64,000 nucleotides of DNA from Escallonia rubra (GCA_033065855.1 JAVXUO010002007.1:1-64000); one strand, 5' to 3'. Counted from the first letter of the stretch, positions 22,913-38,964 are shown. Numbers and translations are program-made. The notes: generated from the sequence alone by a model not told the origin.

Positions 22913-23942
22913 ATGGCTACTAGTGAAACCAATTCGGAAAGTGGACCGGTTAATCCCAACGTGCAACACAGTGGTGGGACTGTGTATGCGACGCCTTATG
23001 TGGCACCTACTCATGGTTCTGTTGGACATGGTGAAAGACCGGAAAAGTTCAACGGAAAAGATTTTAAGAGATGGCAACAGAAAATGTTGTTCTATCTTAC
23101 CACCTTAAATTTGGCAAGGTTCTTGCACGAGGATGCACCAGATCTTGGTGACAATCCTGACCGGCAAACAGTGGCTGCCGTGGATGCTTGGAAGCATTCG
23201 GATTTTTTGTGCAAGAACTACATCCTCAATGGATTGGACAATGCGTTGTATAACGTATACAGTCCAATGGCCAATGCGAAAGCATTGTGGGAATCCTTGG
23301 AAAGGAAATACAAAACGGAAGATGCCGGCTCAAAGAAATTTGTAGTCGGCAAATTCCTTGATTTCAAGATGATGGATTCTAAGACAGTGATTAGTCAAGT
23401 CCAAGAGTTTCAGCTTATTCTACATGATATTCATGCGGAAGGGATGGTACTTGGAGAGTCTTTTCAAGTGGCTGCTTTGATTGAAAAATTGCCACCTACT
23501 TGGAAAGATTTCAAGAACTATTTGAAGCATAAACGCAAGGAGATGAAGCTCGAGGATTTGATCGTCAGATTGAGGATTGAGGAGGATAATCGCCAGTTCG
23601 AGAAGAAGGCCGGTAATTATCATCATGAGGCCAAGGCAAACGTGGTCGAGCAAGGTCCATCAAAGAGGAGGAAAATTTCCGATTCCGATGGTCCAAGCGG
23701 AGCAAGCGGCTCAAATTTCAAAGGCGGTGAGAAGAAGAAGTTCAAAGGGAATTGCTTTGGGTGCGGCAAAGCTGGCCATCGTGCTAAGGATTGTCGCAAA
23801 AACAAAGGGAACTTTAAAGGAAAGAATTCTCAAGCCAATGTGACCGAAGTTACCAAAATCACCGAGGACGTGACAGATTTGAATTTATCTGCGGTGGTAT
23901 CCGAAGTCAACTTGGTTGGAAATCCCAAACAGTGGTGGGTAG
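22913..23942 (+). pseudogene. Copia gag region
   Basis: An open frame with the copia gag (UBN2-like) core and a CCHC knuckle [14 protein letters not shown]. It runs up to the point where the nested element begins. The protein would form the particle shell of the element. Treated as a fossil part. Confidence 0.85.
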
Positions 23943-24325
23943 TGTTGCTGCTAAAAATATGCTCCGCATATGTTGCGGAACCCGAGCCTGGAGCGATGAC
24001 CTGCAAGACAGAAAACGAGTGACCGCCGGGTGGGGTTCCCGGCGGAGAACTCTCCGATGCCTAAGTCAGAGCGCAGCTACATGATAATAACTCTGAAAAA
24101 GCATGAATTGTGTAATCTCCCTGATACCTGGAGGGGTAGACCCCTTTATATAGCTGTAGGAGGAGAGTCCTAGTAGGACTGGGCCGTGGGCCAGATGTGC
24201 TAGGATCGCGTTAGGATCCTCGAGGATCACGTCACAATCCTTAATAAGATAATAATTGATCTCCCAGTTTGACTGGGATTGCCGGGTATTCCCCAATTAT
24301 TGGGAGTTATATTTGAGCTATATCA
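23943..24325 (-). repeat. Nested element LTR, left (3' in element sense)
   Basis: Plus strand TGTTGCTGCTAAAAATATGC ... GAGCTATATCA. Nearly identical to 28011-28393. Confidence 0.9.
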
Positions 24326-24984
24326 TAAGCCCCCCACTTCCTTAGCTAAAAATGTTTGGCTGAGGAAGTTTATACCTGGTGTCTCGAGACACGCGTCAGA
24401 TTTGTAAGTGATTCTCATCCACTTGTAGGGGTAACAATATTTCTCTCTTCCATGTGCTCTGACCTAAGCGGGAGCTTAAGCCTTAGAACTTCGCCCAAGT
24501 AGGGCGCTAGAACCCTAGCTTTCGAGAGCCAAGTCTTAGAATGTCACCTGAGTAGGCTATTCGGAGTCATCTTTAGGAAGACGAATCATGGGATCTCGAG
24601 ATCCTTTAGAGGCTGTGCCCCATGGTAGCCTAACACAAAGCTGTGCATGCAACTTGTTGCATGTGCTAAGTGTTTGAATGTCCCCTCGAGGGGTCACCTC
24701 TCCTTGGAGGGTGTTCATTTTGTGCAAGTGTGTGTTCTTTGGCTCGAGCCGACCACATCATGCTTGCGTTTTACTTTGTCGCGAACTCTTATCATCAGCT
24801 AAGAGATGACAAAGAAGCCTCGCACTCACGCTTGGCTGGGTTTTGAATTGACAAAGAATGGTGGGGGGATGAAGTCTCATAGTCCTTTGCTGTTTCACGG
24901 GTTAGAACTGTAGCTAAACCGTTCGGATAGAACTCGAGCTCTATCATGTTGCCCTTGGGGGTGTTCGTCCCTCGAGGGACCACC

Positions 24985-26035
24985 CTTGAGGTTTGACGGA
25001 ACTTAAAGTCCTCATCATACGCGCCCTCGGGGTCAGATGGAGCTCGGAGCTCATGCAAATACCCTCGAGGGTTTAACGGAACTTAAGAGCTCTCGTCGTA
25101 CGCGCCCTCGGGGGCGGATGGAGCTCGGAGCTCATGAATATACCCTCGGGGGTTTGACGGAACTTAAGAGCTCTCGTCGTACGCGCCCTCGGGGGCGGAT
25201 GGAGCTCGGAGCTCATGAATATACCCTCGGGGGTTTGACGGAACTTAAGAGCTCTCGTCGTACGCGCCCTCGGGGGCGGATGGAGCTCGGAGCTCATGAA
25301 TATACCCTCGGGGGTTTGACGGAACTTAAGAGCTCTCGTCGTACGCGCCCTCGGGGGCGGATGGAGCTCGGAGCTCATGAATATACCCTCGGGGGTTTGA
25401 CGGAACTTAAGAGCTCTCGTCGTACGCGCCCTCGGGGGCGAATGGAGCTCGGAGCTCATGCAGATACCCTCGCGGGTTTGACGGAACTTAAGAGCTCTCG
25501 TCGTACGCGCCCTCGGGGGCGGATGGAGCTCGGAGCTCATGAATATACCCTCGGGGGTATGACAGAACTTAAGAGCTCTCGTCGTACGCGCCCTCGGGGG
25601 CGGATGGAGCTCGGAGCTCATGAATATACCCTCGGGGGTTTGACGGAACTTAAGAGCTCTCGTCGTACGCGCCCTCGGGGGCGGATGGAGCTCGGAGCTC
25701 ATGAATATACCCTCGGGGGTTTGACGGAACTTAAGAGCTCTCGTCGTACGCGCCCTCGGGGGCGGATGGAGCTCGGAGCTCATGAATATACCCTCGGGGG
25801 TTTGACGGAACTTAAGAGCTCTCGTCGTACGCGCCCTCGGGGGCGGATGGAGCTCGGAGCTCATGAATATACCCTCGGGGATTTGACAGAACTTGAGAGC
25901 TCTCGTCGTACGCGCCCTCGGGGGCGGATGGAGCTCGGAGCTCATGAATATACCCTCGGGGGTTTGACGGAACTTAAGAGCTCTCGTCGTACGCGCCCTC
26001 AGGGGCGGATAGAGCTCGTAAAAATACCCTCGAGG
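24985..26035. repeat. 81-bp tandem repeat array, about 12 units
   Basis: Twelve full units plus partial ends, each carrying TACGCGCCCTCGGGGGCGGA, GAGCTCGGAGCTCATGAATA and TTTGACGGAACTTAAGAGCT. The unit length is 27 x 3, so any frame without a stop in one unit stays open throughout. Long frames therefore occur on both strands (25037-26080 + and 25073-26146 -). The central units are almost identical, pointing to recent unequal exchange or slippage. It lies inside the nested non-autonomous LTR element. Confidence 0.92.
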
Positions 26036-26099
26036 GTTTCGGTCGAAGCAACGTGTACTTGTGGTTATGGCGCTGAATAAGAAGGCACAGGGCATTGAG

Positions 26100-28010
26100 C
26101 CCGTAATATGGCCGCTACTATGAAGCCCCCCTGTCTGAGAAGGCACAGGGCATTAAGCTCGTAATATTGCTGACATCATAAGATATGAAACTCCCCGCCT
26201 TTGAGAAGGCGTAGTTATATAAAGACGTCTTTTCGGCTTATATGTAGGGCCCAATCGCAAGAAGACCAGATGCGTTGGTAGCATGCGCTGGTGTGAACAT
26301 TTGACCGTTCATAGTCGGTCACTGTATGACAGGATAGATCACAAGATAATAAGAAATGTCGAGTCGGCAAGATGCTGCAGCAGAAACCCTAGGCATGACT
26401 TCCAGTTGCAGGGTGCTGTGAATTTGTTCCTTGCTTTATGAAGCAATTTATACGTCACCATTTAATGTTTGTTGGTGCGGTCTAAGCCCTTAATGCTTTT
26501 AAAAGGTGTGGCATGTGCGAAATAAAGGAGACCTCGCGGGTCTAAAATATAAATGTGCCTTTTTGTGGGGGTTAATGTAGAATTCTCTAAAAGGAGAGAA
26601 TGCACCTTCTAAATTGGTCTGTCCTTTTTGTCTTGACCGAACAGAGCTAATGCCTGAAGATAGATCTGACCACCATAGGGAGGCGGCAACGTCACGGCGA
26701 GACGGCGACGGTAAATCCGGCAGCTATTGCCAGCGGCGGCGTCTGCGGCTTTGCTAACGCACAGCAGGATGTGGTGCCAGGGAGTCGCTCGGCAATTGGC
26801 GCCGTCACCGTTTGCTTGCGGCGGGCAGGCGCGACGCTGGGGGAGCTCGCTGCTCAGATGGCGACAACCGGAATAGTGAGGCGAACCGGGCGACAGTGCT
26901 CCTCGGCAGATTGCAGCGGCAGACGGGTCGGTGATGGAAGCACTGTCGGCCGCAATTTGTGCCTCGACGGCATGGTTGCGCGGCGGACGGTGTCGATGGC
27001 GTAGATCTAACGGTGCTTGTTGCAAAATAAGGATCTGGGCCAAGGTGGCGGCGCTGCCATTGGTTGGTGGTCCTGCCCGGATGGATTAACGGCGCGAGGT
27101 CGGAGGTCTTTGACGGCGCAACATCGGAGATGGGCTGATTGGTTTCATTGTCGATGATGCACGGAGTGTTGCTGTGGCAGCAACATGCGGTCGTGGGGTT
27201 TGTTGGTGATAGCCTCCGGCTGTGTTGCTTCCTCCAAATTTTTTTTTTTTTCTTTGACGTTGTTCCCGCAGTTGTACGTCAATTGCAGGTTGTTGTCGTT
27301 GCCGGCGGTTTGTGACGAAGTGGTTGCACCGCTGAGAATCTTGGTTGAGGTGGCGCAGCGCAACGGCGAAGGAGCGGCGTTGGGGCGCAACGTGTCCTGG
27401 ACAGCGAGGTTGTAACCTTGCCGTTGGTGGTGGTGGTTCCCGTCGTCGCAGTGGCGACGGCGCCGTTACTGCTTCTGCTTCTTTTTTTTTTTTTCTTGAG
27501 TTATATTGTGCAGCTGCTCCGGCAGCTTAGCGGCGGTGGTCGGCGGTTTATAGTGCCCACGATCCCGTTGGTGATGAGGGACTGTTTCTCCGTCGGCCAT
27601 CTCGAGTTTTCTACGAAATCGGTGGCGATGGCGCGATGTCAAGGTGCTTGGCAGTGGTGCCATTGTCATAGGTTGCCGTGGAGTTGATCCAAAGAACGGC
27701 GGCGAGGTGGCGCCGTAAAAAAAGGGGAGGCCCACTGTGGTGGGTGCCCTGATTATGCGTGACACCGCTGGTAAGGTTTCGACCCATGGTGCGACGGTGC
27801 CGTGGAATGGCTTCTCCATGGTTCTCTTTTCTTTGTTTGGCAGAAACTTGAATCTGAAACCTGTGACGATAATTCAATCTGGAAATTTGTGGCGGCGGCG
27901 GTGGCTGTGTCAGTGGTTCCAACACGTTGTCGCCGGTAATTTGGGATAAACTGTTAAATTTTCTTGAGATCAAACGGTTAGGCTGGCGGGTCCCACGGAT
28001 GGCGCCAATC
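26100..28010. other. GC-rich interior of the nested LTR element
   Basis: Minus-strand leader side of the element. Several frames of 60-145 codons exist on both strands because of high GC, none with a recognised domain. T-runs occur at 27239 and 27482. Confidence 0.5.
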
Positions 28011-28393
28011 TGTTGCTGCTAAAAATATGCTCCGCATATGTTGCGGAACCCGAGCCTGGAGCGATGACCTGCAAGACAGAAAACGAGTGACCGCTGGGTG
28101 GGGTTCCCGACGGAGAACTCTCCGATGCCTAAGTCAGAGCGCAGCTACATGATAATAACTCTGAAAAAGCATGAATTGTGTAATCTCCCTGATACCTGGA
28201 GGGGTAGACCCCTTTATATAGCTGTAGGATGAGAGTCCTAGTAGGACTGGACCGTGGGCCAGATGTGCTAGGATCGCGTTAGGATCCTCGAGGATCACGT
28301 CACAATCCTTAATAAGATAATAATTGATCTCCCAGTTTGACTGGGATTGCCGGGTATTCCCCAATTATTGGGAGTTATATTTGAGCTATATCA
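28011..28393 (-). repeat. Nested element LTR, right (5' in element sense)
   Basis: Near-identical copy of 23943-24325. It is followed on the minus strand by the gypsy-type primer-binding motif. Confidence 0.9.
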
Positions 28394-31370
28394 GGTAGAC
28401 ACAGGTGTTACTCGACATGTGTGCTCCGAGCGAAGTATGTTTACTACGTATGAGAGCGCCAACAACGAGAATCTGTTCATGGGAAACTCTTCTTCTTCAA
28501 AGGTGCTAGGAATGGGCAAGGTGGTCTTAAAGATGACATCCGGAAAGGAATTGAGTCTCAACAATGTGCTTCATGTGCCAGACATTCGGAAGAATCTAGT
28601 GTCAGGCTCATTGTTGAGTAAGAATGGTTTCAAGCTAGTGTTTGAGAGCGATAAATTTGTACTCACTAAAAGTGGGATGTTTGTAGGAAAAGGGTACTTA
28701 TGTGATGGTCTGTTTAAGTTAAATGTAATGACCATCGTGCCTAAAGTTGTACCAAATTCTGATATTAATAAAATTATTTCTTCTGCTTACTTGTTGGAAT
28801 CTCCTAATTTATGGCATCGTAGATTATGTCATGTAAATTATGGTTCCATACAAAAGCTAGTGAAAAATGGTTTTTTGCCTAAAATGGATTTTGACTCACA
28901 TAAAGCATGTGAAATTTGTGTTGAAGCTAAAATGGCAAAAACGTCTTTCAAGTCAATTGAAAGAAGTACGGAACCTTTAAGTCTAATTCATAGTGACATA
29001 TGTGACTTAAAGGTGGTACAATCTAGAGGAGGAAAAAAGTATTTTATTACTTTTATTGATGATTGTACGAGATTTTGTTATGTATATTTGCTTAGAAGCA
29101 AGGATGAAGCCTTGGAAGCATTTATGCAATACAAAATTGAGGTTGAAAATCAACTTAGCAAGAAAATCAAAGTACTAAGAAGTGATAGAGGCGGAGAATA
29201 TGTTTTCCCTTTTGAAAAATTTTGTGCCGATCACGGAATCATTCATGAGACCACGGCACCGTATGCGCCTCAGTCAAATGGAATTGCTGAGCGGAAAAAT
29301 CGTACTTTAAAGGAAATGATGAATGCTTTGTTGATAAATTCTGGACTACCGGATAACTTGTGGGGGGAAGCGGTCTTAACCGCAAATCATATACTTAATA
29401 AAGTACCTCACAAGAAGTTGCAAAAGACACCTTATGAGCTATGGAAAGGTCGTCCTCCTTCCTTCAAATATCTTAAAGTGTGGGGGTGTCTAGCAAATGT
29501 AGCTATCCCACCACCTAAAATGGTCAAAATAGGACCTAAAACGGTCGATGTGATTTTTATTGGATATGCAAGTCATAGCTCGGCATATCGGTTCTTAGTG
29601 CATAAATCTGAAGTTGACGATATACACGTCAACACCATTATGGAGACAAGGAATGCACATTTCTTCGAGGATGTGTTTCCTTGTCGAGTGGCACAAGAAC
29701 AAAGTTCTTTAAAAAGAACTAGTATGAACCAAGAGCCCTCACAAGAGGAAGATGAGCAAAGACGTAACAAGAGAGCTAAAACGTCTACATCTTTTGGTCC
29801 TGATTTTCTAACATATTTGTTAGAAAATGAGCCTCGTACTTATAGAGAAGCAATGTCGAGTCCCGAAGCTCCTCATTGGAAAAAGGCTATTAATAGTGAA
29901 ATAGAATCCATCATGCAAAATCATACATGGGAACTGGTGGATCTTGCTCCTGGAAATAAACCATTAGGGTGTAAATGGCTTTTCAAGAGAAAGATGAAAG
30001 CTGATGGAACGATCGAGAAATATAAGGCCCGACTAGTTGTCAATGGATATAGACAAAAGGAAGGCCTTGATTATTTCGATACATATTCACCAGTTACAAG
30101 AATAACATCCATTCGAATATTGATAGCTATTGCAGCTATTAATAATCTTGAGATACACCAAATGGATGTGAAAACAGCTTTCCTAAATGGAGATCTAAAT
30201 GAAGAGATCTATATAGAGCAACCCGAGGGGTTTGTAGCTCCTGATCATAAGAGGAAGGTGTGCAAGCTTGTTAAGTCACTTTATGGACTAAAACATGCTC
30301 CGAAACAGTGGCATGAAAAGTTTGATAAAGTCATGATCGAAAATGGCTTTAGAATCAACGAATGTGATAAATGTGTCTATGTTAAAGGCACGGAAAAAGG
30401 ATATGTCATTGTTTGCCTTTATGTGGATGATATGCTCATTATCGGGAGCAATAATGAATTCATTAAGGCTACAAAGAAAATGTTGACCAGTAAATTTGAT
30501 ATGAAAGATATGGGTGTGGCTGATGTAATACTTGGTATGAAAATTACCAAAACATCAAATGGACTAGTCTTGTCACAGTCTCACTATATTGAGAAAGTGC
30601 TAGACAAATTTAAAAGTTACGATGATAGTCCAGTTAAGACACCACTAGATGTAAATTTACATCTAACAAAGAATACTGGTGAAGGAATATCTCAATTAGA
30701 GTATTCGCGTATAATTGGTAGCCTAATGTATATCATGAATTGTACGAGACCCGATATAGCATATGCTGTCAGTAAACTGAGTAGATATACTAGCAATCCA
30801 GGGAAGAATCATTGGATAGCTATTGTAAGAGTTTTAAGGTACTTAAAATATACCTTAAACTTTGGGCTGCATTATACAAGATATCCAGCTGTATTAGAAG
30901 GATACAGTGATGCCAACTGGATATCAGATTCTAATGAAACAAAGTCCACAAGTGGATATGTGTTTACATTAGGAGGATCAGCTATTTCTTGGAAATCCTC
31001 TAAACAGACATGTATTGCCAGATCCACTATGGAATCTGAATTCATTGCTTTAGATAAAGCAGGAGAAGAAGCGGAGTGGCTTCGTAATTTCTTGGAGGAT
31101 ATTCCAAATTGGCCTAAGCCTGTGCCACCAATTTGCATACATTGTGATAGTCAATCTGCAATTGGAAGAGCACAAAGCAGTATGTATAACGGCAAGTCTA
31201 GACACATACGTCGTAGACACAATACCGTTAGACAATTACTTTATAGTGGAATTATCTCTATTGACTATGTGAAGTCAAAGGATAATATTGCGGATCCGTT
31301 AACGAAAGCTTTGACTAGAGAGAAAGTAAATGTGTCATCAAGGGGAATGGGTCTTAAGCCTATGAACTAA
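28394..31370 (+). pseudogene. Copia pol region (protease, integrase, RT, RNase H)
   Basis: A long open frame resuming after the nested element. It has the protease region ([10 protein letters not shown]), the integrase zinc finger ([15 protein letters not shown]) and catalytic core ([34 protein letters not shown]). Next come the RT ([20 protein letters not shown] and the YVDD box CLYVDDMLI) and the RNase H end ([23 protein letters not shown]). The domain order is that of Ty1/copia. Treated as a fossil part of the element at 21754-32924. Confidence 0.93.
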
Positions 31371-31969
31371 AGAGTTGCCATAATGGAAACCCTACCTAGC
31401 TGACTGGAGATCCCAAGATCTAGGTTCAAAGGGAAAACCGAATTATGTAAATGCGACTCAGACAGAGCACTGTGGGGGGTTAAAACCCTCATATTCATTC
31501 CTATGACGAGAAGACAGTGGCACCTACAAAAGGTTAGGTTAAGCTATGCTTTTAATGACTCTTATATCTTAGAAATCTAAGTGGGGGTGCGGTAGGAACC
31601 TCTTAATAAGAAGTCACCTATGTGAGTAAGAAGTGGGGCCGCTTCTATGAGAATTGTAAGGCTGAATTCTCAGAGAGTACTCATGAAAACCAGGAGTTGT
31701 TCAGGGCCAAAATGAACACAACAATGAGAACCTCAGAACAATGTTTGAGCGATACTGTGTGAAGTTCTATTGTCTCGGTTTACACTAAAGGTTGAACAGT
31801 TCAAGACATCACGTTCACTGGTTAACCAGTAAATCCGATAGTTCTCACTAGGGAAGGTTCAAGGCCATCGGCTACCTATCCCGATGCAGTGTCGTTCTAA
31901 AGAACTCTTTCTTATGTCAGTGTTTCTGTGCGTATAGAGTCCAGTCAATTTTCTATTCATGTGGGGGAT

Positions 31970-32924
31970 TGTTGGAATTGGGTTTTAAACCCATTGTGGA
32001 GAAGCAACTTTGACTCAATTTTCAAATGGGTTCCAAACCATAGCTTGGTTAGGAACAAATTAATTCACGTTCATCTATTGGAATAGATGATCGTGGTATA
32101 TTCACATGTTTAAAACGAATGAGAAGTGAATGAGAAAATTGAAGCTAAAGTTAGTGGTTCACCTTGAAAGGAAAAGAGTATCCCACATTGAAGAGATAAA
32201 GCCAATGTTGTCATAAGGCTTAGCCTTGAGCTAAGGGATGGGCCCCTTGGGGGTACCCATGTTTTGTAAGGAGGGAGGACCTAGGTTGACCCAAGGTCCA
32301 CCACACGCGCGCGCCGCCCGCCCCGCCCCGTCCCGGTCCGGTCCGTGGCCGTGGCTTGGGCTAGGGCTAGGGCTAGGCCCAATCAGGCTTTATTCTTTTT
32401 GGGACAAATAAATTTTATTTATTTAATTTCCTTTCCGAAAAGTTGTGACCTTTCCTTTCCAACCAACCAGCTGTGAAGAGTTGCACCCCCCAGTGAATAC
32501 TCTGTGTATAAAATCGAGTCAGTTTACAGAAGTTATATACGAATTAAAATCCCGAATTTTCTTTTCTTCTGTACAAGAGTCTGTCCAGTTTTAAGTGTTC
32601 GTAAAAGAAGAAAGAGTTCTACCATTGTTTGGTTCGCCGGGTCTGGAAATTTGGTGTGCTACTATTTTCAGACGTAGCCGTTGTATCCTGGGAGACTATC
32701 GTCAAGAACCGTCAGCACCGTTGCGGGACGAATAAAGTCTTAAGGACAGTGAATCAAATTCACGCCTCGGCCCCTTTTTCCTTTGCTGTTCTGCAATCCT
32801 GTTGTGAGTTCATTTTAATTGTTCTTGCAAAGACTATATGTTCTGTTTAGTAAACTACATTTCTGTATTTCGTACTTAATTGTTTTCTGCACAAGTATAC
32901 ACAAAGTATATATTTCGAACAACA
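31970..32924 (+). repeat. Copia 3' LTR
   Basis: Preceded by the polypurine tract GTGGGGGAT; begins TGTTGGAATTGGG and ends CGAACAACA before the AAAAG duplication. About 50 bp longer than the 5' LTR because of small insertions in GC-rich and short-repeat stretches. Confidence 0.92.
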
Positions 32925-33830
32925 AAAAGTCTAGAGAGAAGGAAGAGTTCCTCTCTCTAGCATCTTTCTGCAGATTTTCATTTTAGTCAATAGCAAATCT
33001 AGAGAGAACTAACCTATAGGACTAAAATAGATGAAACAAAAGGAATAATGAACTCTGAGGACGGCAGTTCCGTTCTAGAAATTGGTTCTGAGGTGAACAA
33101 TGGAAAAGTAGGAAATGAATCAAATTTGGAACATGTTTATCAATTTTCAGGATCTGCTAAGGCACGACGAAGGGAAGAGCTTGAGAAAAATAAGCAGCAT
33201 GACTCTGGAGTCATGGTTTCAGACGATATCTGGAGTCAAGGAGATCATCAATCTACCAGTTTAGTATGTCTACGCACGTAATATATTTTCTGCCATTGTT
33301 TTTCTGGCTTGATAATGTCCAATGGAGCCGACACCCTAAACTCAAATGCGTCTCTTGCGGATGGGAAAACCATAATTTCATCTGGTGGAACCTCCGAACA
33401 AACCAAGACCTTCGCGAAGTTCGAACTCTATCAATCTACCAGATGAACGACAACCTCATCACATGTTCTCGTAAATGCGGTTACAGTTGCAATTGAATCG
33501 CTCAGTTTGCATTCATACAATTTGCAGTTCTACGATAATGGTGAAAATGAAAGAGAAAAGAGAAGGAAGATGAAGGTGAAGAAAGGGAATGAGAAAGAGA
33601 AGTGAAAATATATTTGTGGAAAAAAATGGGTCAGCAGGGCTTTCAAAATTTTGTTAAAATTTGAATTTGAATTTTTCACTAATCATGGTTACTCAAAGTT
33701 GGATTTGCTATTGTTGTCCCTGCTGTTTTCAGGCTAACCAAGGGCATAAGTCGGTGAAAAATATCCTCTTAGAGGTTGCAAACAGGGGGCTTTGAGTTCA
33801 TGTAATACAAGAAAGCAGATATTTCAAGTC
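32925..33830. other. Region between copia and S-receptor kinase B
   Basis: 32930-33045 has CTCTAGAGAGAA-type repeats on both strands and probably belongs to the LINE leader displaced by the copia insertion. A 77-codon plus frame at 33048-33281 is not recognised. A possible S-domain relic lies at 33327-33446. The rest is AT-rich. Confidence 0.45.
33327..33446 (+). pseudogene. Possible S-domain N-terminus relic, plus strand
   Basis: The frame reads ADTLNSNASLADGKTIISSG, then after a short insert KFEL, then a stop. Mannose-lectin (B_lectin) domains of S-receptor kinases begin very similarly (DTI..SL.DG.TIVS.GGKFELGFF). It lies on the opposite strand to the nearby intact kinase gene and about 0.5 kb beyond its 3' end. 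Only about 35 codons are left. It could be chance, but the motif order is suggestive. Confidence 0.35.
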
Positions 33831-37493
<3,663 letters not shown>

Positions 37494-37698
37494 CTTCCGG
37501 CCCGACTGGAGACCTGTAAGATGGAAATCAGACTTCACCACCTCACACAAAGTTCACAGGCATCACAAGCTAGTATTCAATGTTAACATGTCAAAGACAA
37601 ACGTGTATGGCAGCAGCTAGGACGCGTACGTGATTAAGACCTCCCAATACCATTTCTTTATTCTATTGAAGAAAATTGGAAAAGTCTCTACGTTTGTT

Positions 37699-37742
<44 letters not shown>

Positions 37743-38051
37743 TTTAGAATGGCTGACTCACAACATTCTTCTTCTGATGACTAGCCTGTTCATTCTCAAG
37801 CTAATCTTTCTTTACATTGGAATGTGACCTGCTTAGTGCATTTTGTGACGTCAAACCTTTTGCTTATGTTTTTGAGAGTTTTTTAACCATGTATCCTTCT
37901 ACTAAACTTAACTACTTACTTAATTCGTGTATAATGCACGGGATAGAATAAAAATAATTTTTTTTAATAATAAAAATAAGTAAAACGAATTAAAAACAAG
38001 CGACAAAGATAAGTCCACAAAGATAAGTTAGTTTGACCTCTCAACTAACAA
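37494..38051. other. S-receptor kinase B upstream region
   Basis: Likely promoter/5' UTR. A GT microsatellite followed by a GA microsatellite (about 37701-37741) is conserved at the same place upstream of copy C (44333-44373). No TATA box can be assigned with confidence. Confidence 0.5.
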
Positions 38052-38716
38052 CTAGTTTTTTAACCCGTGCGTTGCATACGGAAATGAATTTTAAGAAATG
38101 CTACAGAAAATTAGAATTAGAAAATCGTATGCAAAAGAACTACTATAGGAGCAAAGATGAGAGAGATAATAGGAGATTTGAATTTTGATTTTCAGTTAGG
38201 ATATGAAATTACCCTGATTGATAAGATAATGATTAAGAGATAATATAAGAATCAATTTTAAAAGAGAGTAAACAATAATGGCATAGGTTGGAAGTTCTAA
38301 CCGTACACAAAGTATTGTATATTAATGAAAAGGAAAGAGAATATTTGTGTCAAATAATTAGCATTTCTTATATGACACGTGGTAAGCGGAGAGAACTTGA
38401 TTTTGGGCAAATTTTTTGGGAATAATTGTGGAATAAGCTATTAATTAGATTAATGAGATAATAATAATTATAGAAACTTGATTAAGGTGCAATAATTACA
38501 AATTACTTTTGAAATTTAAATTTAAACTGATAAGAAAAATTTTAACTGATTGGAGAGAGATTACTGAATTCAAAAATTAAAGTGATAATGATAAGCAATT
38601 AATGTTAGTTTATATAATAATAAATTAAATCCACATGGCGAAAAAAGAAAATGTCCACGTAGGTGGTGACATGACAACATTCTCTCAGCTTCGGCTTTCA
38701 TATATATATAATTAGA
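38052..38716 (-). mobile_element. Non-autonomous Helitron, 665 bp
   Basis: On the minus strand it starts TCTAATTATATATATATGAA (38716 downward) and ends CTAG at 38052-38055, with a short hairpin (CCGT...ACGG) about 12 nt before the end. Host bases are A on the 5' side and T on the 3' side, with no target duplication, as expected. The paralogous block C shows the join AACTAACAAATTTGTAAAC at 44661-44679 without the element. No coding capacity. Confidence 0.88.
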
Positions 38717-38964
38717 TTTGTAAACAATGTCACGAAAATGATGTGGCTAATAGTTCTGGGAAAAAGTAATGTAAATGTACTATCTAGCGCTCTTCTTCCT
38801 TATGCTTGTTCTAGATTTTTTGTATTGAGGGTGCTTAATACAGCGTTTGCCATCATCATGTTCTAAGGATTTTCATGTGCTGAACCTTTGAGCTACTATC
38901 GTTGTTTCCACTAACCTTACTCAAAGTAATGAAGGTGAATATGTAAATTTTGAATAATATAGTA

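Larger units (their letters stand above)
23943..28393 (-). mobile_element. Non-autonomous LTR retrotransposon (gypsy-type primer site), nested in copia
   Basis: Two 383-bp LTRs (23943-24325 and 28011-28393) and a perfect 5-bp duplication GGTAG (23938-23942 and 28394-28398). Next to the right LTR the minus strand reads ATTGGCGCCATCCGTGGGAC, a primer-binding-site form common in plant Ty3/gypsy elements. Next to the left LTR is a purine run (GGAAGTGGGGGGCTTA). The element therefore runs on the minus strand. No gag or pol is recognisable: the interior is an 81-bp tandem array plus GC-rich DNA. The LTRs differ at about four of 383 positions, so the insertion is recent. It appears structurally complete as a non-autonomous element. 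Confidence 0.88.
21754..32924 (+). mobile_element. Ty1/copia LTR retrotransposon with a nested LTR element
   Basis: The 5-bp target duplication AAAAG is perfect (21749-21753 and 32925-32929). LTRs of 905 and 955 bp bracket gag and then a pol with the order protease, integrase, RT, RNase H, which defines copia. The gag wording ([19 protein letters not shown]) suggests the Tork-like side of copia (inference). The LTRs differ by about eight substitutions plus several small length changes, implying a recent insertion, probably under one million years at common plant rates. It is broken by one large nested element; otherwise it looks nearly whole. It sits in LINE-derived DNA. Confidence 0.93.

Noticed and set aside
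24985-26035. CRISPR-like periodic array
   Set aside because: Units are contiguous with no unique spacers, in a plant retroelement.
25037-26146. Two long overlapping open frames, one on each strand
   Set aside because: They arise because an 81-bp unit lacking stops is repeated. No domain, and the array lies in a non-coding LTR element. Reported as a repeat, not as genes.
26609-27973. Several 60-145-codon frames on both strands
   Set aside because: High GC lowers stop frequency; the frames overlap one another and show no domain.
33048-33281. 77-codon plus-strand frame
   Set aside because: Composition is plausible for protein, but there is no known domain, no clear exon borders, and it lies in probable LINE leader DNA.
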